DNA of 64,000 nucleotides from positions 62,001 through 126,000 of the forward strand of contig JAINUG010000135.1 in the NCBI GenBank assembly GCA_029706075.1, written 5' to 3'. Below the pieces are notes generated by a model. The model had not been told where the DNA came from. It saw only the letters and a list, made by a program, of their open reading frames with translations, and made no database searches. Position numbers and translations under genes: made by a program. The stretch comes from Aldrovandia affinis. Lineage: Eukaryota; Chordata; Actinopteri; Notacanthiformes; Halosauridae. Below, piece after piece: positions 1-9,240 of the stretch; within the stretch, counting starts at the first letter, position 1; the number at the start of each line of letters is the position of its first letter.

Positions 1-1711
1 AAATTCCTTTATTTGTTGATGGTGGTGGAAAACGCTGTCTCAGGCACGGCTCCAGAATTTCTGATAAGTGTTTGTGGAGGGCGTTGGTCTCGGCAACATG
101 GGAGTGGCAGGGTTGCCTTTGTTTTTCCATGTTGTGAAGGCCTTTTGAGCATTGAAACTTTCTGGGGGCTGCGAGAGTGTGAACTGTTGCGCGGACGGTT
201 GTTCCAAAGGCCAAAATTGATAATCGTTATTCAATCAGTTAATTGGTGTGGAATTCACTTGACTTATTGGGTTTGTCTGTGTGTGTGTGCATGTGTTGTT
301 GGTTGTTGGTTGTGTCATTCATGTGTGTTCATTCAGAGTTGTTGTCTTGTCATTCGTGCACATGCGTATTGTGTAGTGTTAGTGTTGGTCTTGTTGGTTA
401 AAGTGAGGAATGTATGGGAAAGAGTGGAGTGTCCACCTCCCCGCAAGGGGGTTTCCGTGTTGGAGGAGTCTGTTGAGTTCTGTATGCGTTTGTCTAGAGT
501 GACTGAGTAGAGTGCTTCCTGTGTGTCTGGGAAAGAGAGGGAGAGGGCGCACTGAAATAGTGTCCGCCTCTCTCTTTCTGTGTGTTTGTGTTGAGAGACC
601 TCGCACTGGGGCAGTGGAGTGTTTCTGGACAATGCCCCGAGAACTCTGACTGAAAGAGTGGAGAGTGTCTCGGGGCTGGTTGACAGAACTCTCACTGTGA
701 TGAGTGGCATGGTCTCTGTGTGTTTGTGTCAACAGAGAACTCGGACTGAAACGTTTGAGTGTCTTTGTGTGCATGGGTTTGGGAAGCACTTGAAAAGTCA
801 CTGAATATGCGTGTGCCTGGTGAGGCACTGAAGTGGCGCGGTGTCCTGTTGATGTGATGTTAAATGTGGATGCATGGAAGCGGTGTGGAAAGTCGCTGAC
901 TGTCTGTTTGTTGCATGTTCCCCGAAAGGGGATTTCCCCCTCGGAGGAGGCGGGCTTTCATGTAGTGTTTATTTTAGTTTGTTATTTTAGTTAATTGTTT
1001 TTGCCCGAAAGCTTCGCGGCAAGTAGGGTGAAGAGTTTGTGTTTGTGTGTGTTTTTATTTAACCTGCTCTCCCACTGTTTCGCTCTCCTGTGTCTGGGGG
1101 AGAGTGAGAAAAATAAAGATCCGGTCCATAGACCGGCAAACCCCCACTCCTCTGCCAGTTCTTACCATCGGCTTCTCTGCTCTAGTCCAGGGATTGTCAT
1201 GTGGCGTGTGACAGTGTTCAATTGGGTTGAGATCTGGCTGAGACAGTCATGGCATACAGCATCTGCTCATGAAACCAGTTATTGACCACTCAGGCCCTGT
1301 GGATGGGGGCATTTTTATCCTGGATGAGACCACTCTCATCAGGATACAGATGCTTCACCATAGGATGAAGGTGACCACTCAGAATGGCTTTGTTTTTATT
1401 GCCGTTTACCTTGCCTTCTAAGGGGTTGAGTCACCCTAAACCATGGCAGGAAAATTCTGCCCACAGAACAGCCAAAAGTGCCCCAACAATCACCCCTCTT
1501 TCAAAGTCACTGCAATCTCTTCTTCTAGCCATGGTAGCCAGAATAATGTGCAACTGGCCCTGACCAGCATTTTTATATATGACCCCAAGCATGACAGGAT
1601 GTTAATTGCTTAATTAACTCAGAAACCACACCTGCGTGGAAACACCTGCTTTCGATATACTTTGTATCCCTCATTTACTCAAGTGTTTCCCTTATTTTGG
1701 CAGTTACCTGT
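1..1711 (-). mobile_element. Tc1-like transposon, family 'CAGGTAACTGCC', split by an LTR
   Basis: Read on the minus strand this begins with a terminus CAGGTAACTGCCAAAATAAG (ending near 1711). A transposase start at 1532 follows, reading MARRRDCSDFERGVIVGA, which resembles the N-terminus of fish Tc1-like transposases. The frame then stops near the GLG that ends the first block. Further in lie the stretches that match the other copies here (23293-23545 and 6314-6675), for example the block around 1290-1400. The element is interrupted between 72 and 1214 by the LTR described separately, and its far end lies before the window start. The transposase is broken by stops and shifts and is not expected to be active. 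Family membership is from the termini and recognised transposase wording; boundaries are good to a few bases on the right only. Confidence 0.8.
73..1213 (+). mobile_element. Apparent solo LTR of an unidentified LTR retroelement
   Basis: The 1141-bp block starts TGTGGAGG and ends GTGTGACA, giving TGT...ACA termini, and is flanked on both sides by GTGTT (68-72 and 1214-1218). Removing it restores a continuous Tc1-like sequence across the join. A polyadenylation signal AATAAA lies at 1112-1117, about 100 bp before the right end, which suggests plus orientation. The block is rich in G/T on this strand. It contains two related short hairpins, CCCCGCAAGGGG at 439-450 and CCCCGAAAGGGG at 920-931, each followed by a GGAGGAG-like stretch. 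No internal retroelement genes are present, so solo LTR is the simplest reading. I cannot assign it to Gypsy, BEL or a retrovirus-like group. Confidence 0.7.
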
Positions 1712-2574
1712 GTATATAAGTGGGGTTTGTTTTGGACATTTAACTTTTTAAGTTTTTTAATTCATAAATTCATTTTCCATCAGGGGTTGATGCAATCAAA
1801 ATGGAAGAAATGCTTCATTATGCAACTGGCTGTAATCTCTTTTGAAACTGGGAGACTTTAATCAATACATTGTGACTAACCCATGAAAATGAGAATGGGC
1901 TGTCACCAGAAGATTAGCCAAAAGTCCAGGCCTCATGGTCCGTGCGCCCCAACATCCCGGGCCCAAAACTCATCAGAGGAAACACATTTTATTGAAAGCC
2001 CTATAAGATTGTCCTCTTCGCAGCCAAACCAAACTGCCTCACTTTGGCCCCGTTACCCCGATCGATACGCCAACGTCCGTCCGTCCGTCTGTCCATCCAT
2101 TCCTCCTCCCCCTGCTGCCAGCCCCCCCCCTCCCTGAAAAGGAGACAGGCATGAGAGCGAGAGCAGGAACGGAAGCGCGATAACACGGGAAGGGGGGGGG
2201 GAAGGGGTTCAGGGGGGCGGGGAGATGGAGGAGCTCAGAGATTCTTTTCAAACAGAGCAGCGGGGCCGGGCTGCAGGAGCATGCAGTGCCTTACCAGGAG
2301 TAATCACTCATTCCGTCTGAACTTAGGGCTGCAGTGGCTCAGGGCTTCAAGCAAAACGTCTTAAAAATGTTCAAAAACCAGAGTGAGATTGTGGAACTCC
2401 CATAGCCCGCGGTAGTAGCTTGTCTCAACCCTTATCTCCAAGTTTCTTTGCGCACCTCTGAGGGCCCTTCCTTAGGTATTCATACAAACAGAGCCAGGTT
2501 TCCAGAAGGCCGGAGAGCAACAAACAGGATAGCTATGCTGGAACAAGAACAAATTGATAGTGATAATAATCACA

Positions 2575-2606
2575 ATAATAATAGAAATAATAATAATAAT
2601 AATAAC
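2575..2606. repeat. (AAT)n microsatellite, imperfect
   Basis: Runs of AATAATAAT with a few interruptions. Confidence 0.85.
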
Positions 2607-2689
2607 ACAAATGTCAAAGCCTGATCTGTCCAGATTGTTTTTATCTCAGTACAGAGGAACAGACCTTTTCGTCATCTCTGATTAGCAGA

Positions 2690-2960
2690 CTCTTAATTCA
2701 AATAACTTCAAAGGGCCCTGCGAGCGATGTCGTGATTCTCCTGTTTTGTCACAGAGCCATAGCTCCACTTCAGTCCGCCGATGCAGTGCCCATTCCATGC
2801 GCTCTTTCACCACTCAGCAAGAGCTCTCTGCCTTTGATGGTCATTTCTGTGCCATTAAAATGAATGGATCTGAAATAGATTAAAACCCCATCCATATGCA
2901 TCATTTACTGCTGCAAGATCAAAAACCCTCTCAGCCTGTCTAGGGAGAGCAAATAGCAGG
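2690..2960. promoter_or_regulatory. Candidate conserved non-coding element
   Basis: Complex, non-repetitive sequence with homeodomain-type cores (GATTAG, CTTAATTC, CATTAAAA, GATTAAAA) and an ATATGCATCATTTA stretch, without a long open frame. This is inference from composition only; no alignment was possible. Confidence 0.25.
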
Positions 2961-3477
2961 GTATGACTGCGAGAAACCTATAAGGCAATATGGCTGGTAA
3001 TTGTGAAAGCTTTTTACTGCACTTTGGTTGCCCCGATTATATTTATTTATGTTTCTACACTATGCATGTGCATAGAACGCAAAGCCTGCATTTCAGGTAC
3101 CTCGATCCAATGGGGTGTCCATTGCTTAAAGATCCTTCTCACCACATTGAACGGCGCAGGATTCTGTCTTTTGTAATCGTCACACAGTCAAAAACCCTTC
3201 AGGGGAAGATAAGAACTGCAACTCACTTCAGTGTTAGGATGCAGGCCTTTTTTTTCTTATAAAGGGGGCTCTTCTCCAGTCTGTTCTTGCTGAAATGATT
3301 GGGCAAGGCAGTGTATTTAGTGGCACTTCACTCTGCATGCTCTCTCAGTATTAGCGTCACATCTCCTTAAGCGTGGTAAGAAACTATGCAGCTAAAGATC
3401 ATTCAAAAATAACTACATCACCCATACTAACCAGCTATTAGGGAGATCTAATAGCTCTTTAAAATCTTAGGCTTTGC

Positions 3478-3645
3478 AACAAGGGCGTAACCACATATTA
3501 CATATTGGGGGGGGGGCATAAGGAAAGAGAATGTTTTATATCTACAAATTATTGGGGGGGGGGCAGATATGACTGTTATGAATATTGGGGGAGGCATGTC
3601 CCCCCTTTCCCCCCCACTCGGTACACCTATGCTTTGTAATACTGT
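3478..3645. repeat. G-run repeat, possible short DNA-transposon relic
   Basis: Starts near AGGGCGTAACC. It contains two runs of 10 G after ATATTG/TTATTG (3507-3516 and 3554-3563), then a C-rich stretch and CGGTACACCTATGC. The arrangement resembles a dispersed fish repeat with 'GGGCGTA' ends, but I cannot name the family. Confidence 0.4.
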
Positions 3646-4485
3646 AAAAGTGGATGTTTAATCTTCCCAAATTAATTTAAAAACTGACCTTGAACATAAG
3701 ACATGAGGCAAAAAAAGTATAAAAAACAAATAATAATAATGAATAACACTCTATTAAGTTCTGTTTTTGTTCACTGCACAGTAACATGAAGAAACTTCAA
3801 ACACTCAAATCCAGTCCACTTAAGTGGGAACGTGCGCGCGCAGAGCAAAAGGCTGGGTTTGAAACACATTTGTGTTTGAGGAATCGCAATAAACACAATC
3901 GAATGGATACTTTGCTTGTCAGCGAGAGAGATTTCCTATAATTTTCCTTCTCTTAAGGTTACCTGTCGCATTCAACAGAAGGCTCAATTTATGGAGAGTG
4001 GCAGACAGGATGACACACTACAACGGAGACAAAAAGATTTCTTTTCACCCTAAACCCTTGGGAAAACATATTCTCTACCAAATGGCCACTATATGGATTG
4101 CTACCGTAAATTATGCATAAATGGAGTGAGTTTCATGCACTCCCATTTGAAGGATATGTTGTAGACAAACGTAGGGGTATGTACATGGAAGATTCAATAA
4201 CTTTTGTGTTTACAATCTTCCATTCATCAAATCGTAATGAGACGAACCACCACCATAAGAATCAGCTTCATTGAAAATTAATGAGCTACAGCCATTTGTC
4301 CACGTTGAACACAAAACATTGATGTTTCCTGCTTATGCAATTTGTTTTGCGATTTTAGGATTTATAGAAACACATCTGAATTGAATCTATTCGTCGATAA
4401 GGCCAGCTTGTGAATTCCAGAATGTATGCTCATGTGAAGAATTTGATTTAAGAATGGAAGAAAATGCATTCCAATTTCACTTTCA
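3646..4485. other. Unique sequence, no gene seen
   Basis: A/T-leaning unique DNA. The section about 4195-4400 (CGTAATGAG, AAAATTAATGAGC, TTATGCAATTTG) looks like a possible regulatory element. No open frame with protein-like composition. Confidence 0.5.
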
Positions 4486-4645
4486 TGAATTCAACATTGT
4501 AAAATCTCCTTCAGAGGTTTGTGTTGAGGCCTCTAAAAAATTCTTATTATGACTTACAGTATAGACCCTCACCAGGAGAGACAATGGATGGATGGATGGA
4601 TGAATTCAACATTGAGAGGAAGAGGCTAAAATTCTTATTATGAGA
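4486..4645. repeat. Imperfect direct repeat flanking a short (GGAT)n insert
   Basis: GAATTCAACATTG followed by a gAGGc...AAATTCTTATTATGA stretch occurs at 4486-4553 and again at 4601-4643. Between them lies about 45 bp ending in four GGAT units, the same tail type as SINE-E at 51688. It may be a heavily truncated SINE insertion with a long target duplication, or a local duplication. Confidence 0.4.
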
Positions 4646-4716
4646 GAGAGAGTGTGTGAGAGAGAGAAATAGTGTGTGTGTGGGAGAGAGGGAGGGAGAG
4701 AGAGAGAGAGAGAGCT
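4640..4716. repeat. (GA)n/(TG)n low-complexity tract
   Basis: Mostly GAGAGA with interspersed GTGTGTG and GGGAGG. Confidence 0.85.
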
Positions 4717-5345
4717 CACCCTGGGAGTTTAATTTTAGTTTCCCCCCTCATTAATTATTCATCACAAGAATAAAACCGGAGGCAAACTTCCACCTTCACG
4801 ATCCTCCCGGCGTTTTACAAGACTCAAAAAGACATCGGCCATTTAGAGTGAAGTGCAGAGGTGGCTGTCTCATCTATCTACGGCAGAAATGACATCAGAA
4901 GCAGAGCCTCCATAACCTTGCACCCTTCACTGTGCGTTGCACCTCCATGCAGTACATCAGACCAGTGAGCACTCTCACACTGCATTGTCAAAGAGGCCAT
5001 TAGACTAACAATGGTGCAAGACTGTGCAACACCTGGGCTCAGACACTCTCAACATGCAGGTAAACCCCTGACTTTCACCTATTTGCACACATTTTGTGCC
5101 CACTTTCATTTCGTTCTTAAAATACTGGGCTAACGTAAACAGTTGTATGTTTACGTAAAATTGATGTTTTTTTGCTCTACTCTGCCCAATGAAGAATATG
5201 AAGATTTCGACTTTTGCAATTCAATGGTCATCCTCATCTATAGTCTGCATTTCAGATATTCTTCATAAAAATATTTGCATTTGGATGGTAGTTTTCCCCT
5301 GGAAAAGCTGCATCATATACTGTATGTTTAACTGAACCATGCAGT
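4717..5345. other. Unique sequence with a possible regulatory segment
   Basis: No gene seen. From 4725 to about 5010 the sequence is complex and contains TTAATTATTCATCAC and TTACAAGACTCAAAAAG, a composition often seen in fish conserved non-coding elements. The rest is A/T-rich. Confidence 0.4.
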
Positions 5346-5348
5346 GGT

Positions 5349-5349
5349 G

Positions 5350-5402
<53 letters not shown>
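5349..5402. repeat. (TA)n followed by (GT)n microsatellite
   Basis: About 12 bp of TA repeats followed by about 42 bp of uninterrupted GT, directly abutting the left end of a Tc1-like element. Confidence 0.95.
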
Positions 5403-5403
<1 letters not shown>

Positions 5404-6293
5404 ACTGGTCAAAAGTTTTAGAACACCCCAATTTTCAAATTTTTACTGAAATTTAAGCAGTTCAAGTCCAGTGAATAACCTGAAATGGTACAAAGGTAAG
5501 CGATAAACTGCCAGAGGTAAATAAAATAAAAAGTGTAGGTTACCAAAAACTGAAAAATAATGTTTTGGCAGTGAGTAGTTTCCTACACCATCAAAAGGCT
5601 CTTGGAAACTGGAGGAAACTCTGACCGGAAGAGGTCTGGAAGACCCAAAGCCACAACAAAATCAGAAGACAAGTTTCTGAGAGTCAACAGCTTGCGTGAT
5701 AGGCGGCTCACAGGACAACAGCTTTAAGCACAGCTTAACACTGGTCGAAGTAAGGAAGTCTCAGTTTCAACTGTGAAGAGAAGACTTCGAGCTGCAGGTT
5801 TGACAGGTCGAGTGGCAGTAAGAAAGCCATTGCTAAGATGGCAAAATAAGGAAAAGAGGCTTGCCTGGGCCATGAAGCAGCGCCAGTGGACTACTGAAGA
5901 CTGGAAGAAGGTCTTATGGACCAATGAATCAAAATTTGAAATCTTGAAATTTTGAAAGGTTTTTGTAGGCTGTTGAGGAGGCGAAAGGATGGTTCCTCAG
6001 TATGTGACACCAACTGTCAAACATGGAGGAGGAAGTGTGATGGTCTGGGGCTCTTTTGCTGGATCCAGAGTCGGCACAGACTGTTAACCCATGTTAACCC
6101 ATTACTTGTTTCGTGAAAAGGAAAACTCTGAAATTGACATTATTTTTCAGTTTTTGATAACCTAAACTTTTTTTTAACCTCTGGCAGTTTACTGCTTATC
6201 TTTGTACCATTTCAGGTTATTCATTGGACTTGAACTGCTTAAATTTCAGTAAAAACTGGAAAATGGGGGTGTTCTAAAACATTTGACCGGATG
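5403..6293 (+). mobile_element. Tc1-like transposon with long inverted repeats, internally deleted
   Basis: The left end CACTGGTCAAAAGTTTTAG is mirrored at the right end (CTAAAACATTTGACCGGATG). The match continues inward for about 150 bp: the stretch around 5457-5515 is the reverse complement of about 6180-6245, and the inner ends near 5560 and 6140 still match. This is the long-TIR (IR/DR-like) architecture of fish Tc1 elements. The body is 891 bp, much less than the usual 1.6 kb, because the C-terminal half of the transposase is missing. It is flanked by GT/TA-rich DNA on both sides. Confidence 0.9.
5587..6080 (+). pseudogene. Tc1-like transposase, broken and C-truncated
   Basis: One frame runs from 5587 to about 6080 with in-frame stops at about 5725, 5953 and 5977. 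It reads TIKRLLETGG, then the basic GRPKATTKSE linker between the paired-type DNA-binding halves, RRLRAAGLTGRVAVRKPLL, and WTTEDWKKVLWTNESKFE, and resumes as MVPQYVTPTVKHGGGSVMVWG. In intact relatives the sequence is W(S/T)DESKFE, whose Asp is the first residue of the DDE triad; here codon 5923-5925 is AAT (Asn). The second Asp and the Glu lie in the deleted part. The encoded enzyme would cut and paste the element, but this copy cannot do so. Confidence 0.88.
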
Positions 6294-6313
6294 TGTATAT
6301 GTATGTATACATA

Positions 6314-6675
6314 CAGGTAACTGCCAAAATAAAATAAACACTTGAGTAAATTAAGAGTTCTGGCAGCTCTGTTATGGCGTGGGAGGCATTTTCCTGGCAT
6401 GGTTTAGGTCCAACCCCTTAGAGGGCTAGGTTAACTTATGGGAGACTTCTGAAGCGGTGCCTGAAACAGCGTTTTCCACCCCAATCAACAAAACACCAAA
6501 TAATGGAATTTCTTGTGTAAGAATTGTGTTTCATCCCTCCAACAGAGTTCCAGACACTTGTAGAATCTGTGCCAAGACACACAGAAACTGTTCTGGCATC
6601 TTGTGGTGGCCCAACCCCCTATGAAAACACTTCCCTGCATGTAGAGCAGTTCCCTGAATGTAGGGCAGTTCCCTG
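6314..6675 (+). mobile_element. Internally deleted Tc1-like copy, family 'CAGGTAACTGCC'
   Basis: The left terminus CAGGTAACTGCCAAAATAAA follows a TA at 6312-6313. The right end degenerates to CAGTTCCCTG followed by TA (intact form CAGTTACCTG). Only an N-proximal scrap (around 6390-6420) and the C-terminal codons remain. The latter read IPPTEFQTLVESVPRHTETV in the frame around 6533-6600, which is the usual C-terminus of this transposase family. Same family as the copy at 1-1711. Confidence 0.8.
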
Positions 6676-7120
6676 TATTTTATTAGATGTGATTACCTTT
6701 GAAGTAAATGTGATCACATGATATATGCAGGTGACAATATGTGGTATACATGTGGAAATGTGTGGTGTACACGTGAAATGTCCAAAAAACACACGTGATC
6801 CACATTCATGGAGAATTCATGTGAATTTCTTTTCTGTAAAGCATGGCTTTGGCATGGTAGTTTTTTTCGCCTCTGATTTTACTTCTTGCATGCATTTTTT
6901 ATTTGGTTTACTTTATATAAGATACTTTTGTATCTGTGTCCACATATGTGAAACGCTATTTGCGCAGGACTTGTTTTCCATGTCTTCATTCTGCCTGAAT
7001 AACTGCTGCAGGTTTAGATGAGTTCATGTGCGAGCACTCGAATGGCTGCTCAGGAATGGGCACATGACACTATGCAAAAATGTGATTGATTTCTTCTCCC
7101 CTATATACACATAAATAAAT
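6676..7120. other. A/T-rich unique sequence
   Basis: No gene. Near 6735-6780 a short imperfect tandem of ATGTGGTATACATGTGGAA-like units is present. Confidence 0.5.
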
Positions 7121-7145
7121 ATATATATATATGTGTTCATATATT

Positions 7146-7190
<45 letters not shown>
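7117..7190. repeat. (TA)n then (CA)n microsatellite
   Basis: A TA-rich stretch runs to 7154 and about 36 bp of pure CA repeats to 7190, abutting the left end of the next transposon. Confidence 0.95.
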
Positions 7191-7193
<3 letters not shown>

Positions 7194-7899
7194 GGGTATA
7201 AAAAGTATTCACCCCTATGAAAAATGTATTTGTATAGCACATTTCACAAAACATTTGTCTCCATATACTGTACAGCAGACCTGGGCTGACCCTCCCACAA
7301 AAGCAAGCCTAGGGCAACAACGGCAAGGAGAAACTACCCAGGCGGAACAAATAGGAAGAAACCTTAGGAGGAACTAGACTCTAGAGGGGAGCCTGTCCTC
7401 CTCTGGCCAGCTCAGGATATGAGTTTACAATGACCAAAAAGTTAGGTGGTTGCTATATTGCCGTTGGCATTTTTCACATTTTTGTTTTCTTACTTCATGG
7501 AGTCATAATGGATTTAATTGGGATTTCTTGCCAATGATCAAAACAAAATAGTCTATCATTTCAAAAAAACTAAACAACAACTCTAAAGCATTTTCATTTG
7601 AAGCACTTCATTGTAAACAGGTGGACTTCAATCAAATAATTATGCGACCGTTGTAGGCAATTGATTGCACTAGAGTTTATTTAGGTGTGTCTTAGCAAAA
7701 GGGGTGAATACTTATGCAATCAATTATTGTCTGTGTTTGTATTGGTGATTAATTAAGAAAAAGCTTGAGTAGAATTATATTATTAGAATTATAGAATATT
7801 AAATTTTACATTACACAATATGTTATTATATAACATTGTAGAATAGAAAATGAAATGTACAGTAAATGCCAGGGGGGGTGAATCTTTTTATACCCACTG
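7190..7899 (+). mobile_element. Tc1-like element, family 'CAGTGGGTATAAAAAG', internally deleted
   Basis: The left end CAGTGGGTATAAAAAGTATT and the right end (reverse complement CAGTGGGTATAAAAAGATTC) form inverted termini, with TA after the right end at 7900-7901. Inside, 7480-7525 (CTTACTTCATGGAGTCATAA) matches the inner terminus of the copy ending at 59891. The 3' part (7630-7740) includes a GGGGTGAATACTTATGCAAT stretch typical of the subterminal region of this family. No transposase remains. The left arm has been split by another repeat at about 7216-7438. Confidence 0.85.
7216..7438. mobile_element. Unidentified repeat inserted in the Tc1-like element
   Basis: The sequence from TTGTATAGCACATTTCACAA through AGGGCAACAACGGCAAGGAG to GGAAGAAACCTTAGGAGGAA interrupts the left arm of the surrounding element. 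It resembles a dispersed fish repeat of 'AAGGAAAAACTCCC...GAAGAAACC' type that I recognise only loosely. Boundaries are approximate. Confidence 0.5.
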
Positions 7900-7901
7900 T
7901 A

Positions 7902-8785
7902 TATATAACGCTTTGATGAAGGTCTGGCTTTAGCTGAAATAAATGGGTTTTTGCCGATATCACAGCATGTGGAAGTTGCATTCATCTGGAGTTGGATTCG
8001 GATGTAGATGATGCTCGCCTACGCCAGTGTTGTGAGATTGATGAGAGGACATTGCTTCTATGAGAATGTCATGACGACCAATCTAACATCTGTTGACAAT
8101 GTGAGCAAACTGAGCTTATCATGTGGTGTAAGAAACGAACAAATAAAAGTTATTAAAGTTAAATAGTAACTAAATAAAAGTTAGTCATAAAAATGTTTGC
8201 ACGTCACAGTTAGATCTATTATGATTACTGTTCTCAACTGTATTGCCTGAATTGTGCTTTCCCCCTGATGCCCACTATCGACTCTCTCTGTTGCTACAGT
8301 GATGATCAGTTAATTCATAATTAAGTATTTGTATTCAGCTTTGTGCAATGTTTGATTTGGCCGTTTCTCTTGACAAATATGGCAAAAGTTCCAGGATTTG
8401 CAATGTGTGCTTTAGTGAAAGTAATATTTTGAAACCCTGTTAATCCTGATTTATATGTTTTTCCAATCATTTAGGCCAGTCCTAATGTGGTTGTGCAGGA
8501 GGGGGCGGGCTGCTCTTTGGCTGGAGAATTTGAAGCAAATGAAAGATGAATTATGATTCCGTGGTGTTTGAAGATGCAGGGGGATTGGTGTGGTGTTGGT
8601 CATCAAAAGCGAATATAATTTAGTATGCAGTTTGTGGATATATTAAAGCAATTTATATTTAGTAACCCAATGACCCATTTGCTTCTGAAGTGAAATATGT
8701 TTAAGAGAAACGTTCTCTTTGTGCATGATTAATTACAATATTTATGCACTTAGATTGCAATTAACATATATAGTCCTTGCTGTGT
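7902..8785. other. Unique A/T-rich sequence
   Basis: No gene. A short CTTTGATGAAGGTCTGGCTT motif at 7911-7930 resembles a dispersed repeat. The remainder is non-repetitive. Confidence 0.5.
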
Positions 8786-8789
8786 TTAT

Positions 8790-9240
8790 GGCTAATTTCC
8801 TGCCAATATTAAATTTCGAGAACATCTCTGTAATTAAGAGCTATTAACACCTCCCCCCCATCCCCCACCCATCCTCCCCCAAAAAAGGACATTGGCTACT
8901 GCAGTTGCCCTGCAATTACATGCAATTTAAAGTTTACTGAATATATGTCAAAACCATCATTACTTATTCATTTCACTCGAGAGGGGCTAACATTTCAGCC
9001 AGCTCTTCAGAGAGTTGTTATGGACCCCATAATTAATCTCACAAACGCTATTTCTTTACTTTTTCGAAGTGAATGAAAAATGACCATCTTGGAAGGATTC
9101 ATTCTCTGCCATTAATAACAATGCTTGGCTAATTAACACAAGGAGAGCGTCTTTTTCTGCTATTATGGATGGTGCAAGCGCTGCTTTTACCCCCCTCGCC
9201 CCCCCACTTTGATCAAGGTGCATTAGGTGGCTTGCGTCTG
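8790..9240. promoter_or_regulatory. Candidate conserved non-coding element
   Basis: Long complex sequence with many TAAT/ATTA cores (CTGTAATTAAGAGC, CATAATTAATCTC, GCCATTAATAACAATGC, GCTAATTAACAC). It includes an AACAATGC element resembling a SOX site and lacks protein-like frames. Inference from motif density only. Confidence 0.3.

Larger units (their letters stand above)
1712..3475. other. Unique sequence, no gene seen
   Basis: No convincing coding exon. A C- and G-homopolymer-rich patch lies at 2085-2215 and an (AAT)n-like microsatellite at 2575-2606. The sequence from about 2690 to 2960 looks like a possible conserved non-coding element and is listed separately. The short open frames here show no recognisable protein wording. 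Confidence 0.6.

Noticed and set aside
13-510. 165-codon plus-strand open frame
   Set aside because: It crosses the Tc1/LTR junction at 72/73 and has the Cys/Val-rich composition of G/T-rich DNA, so it is not a gene.
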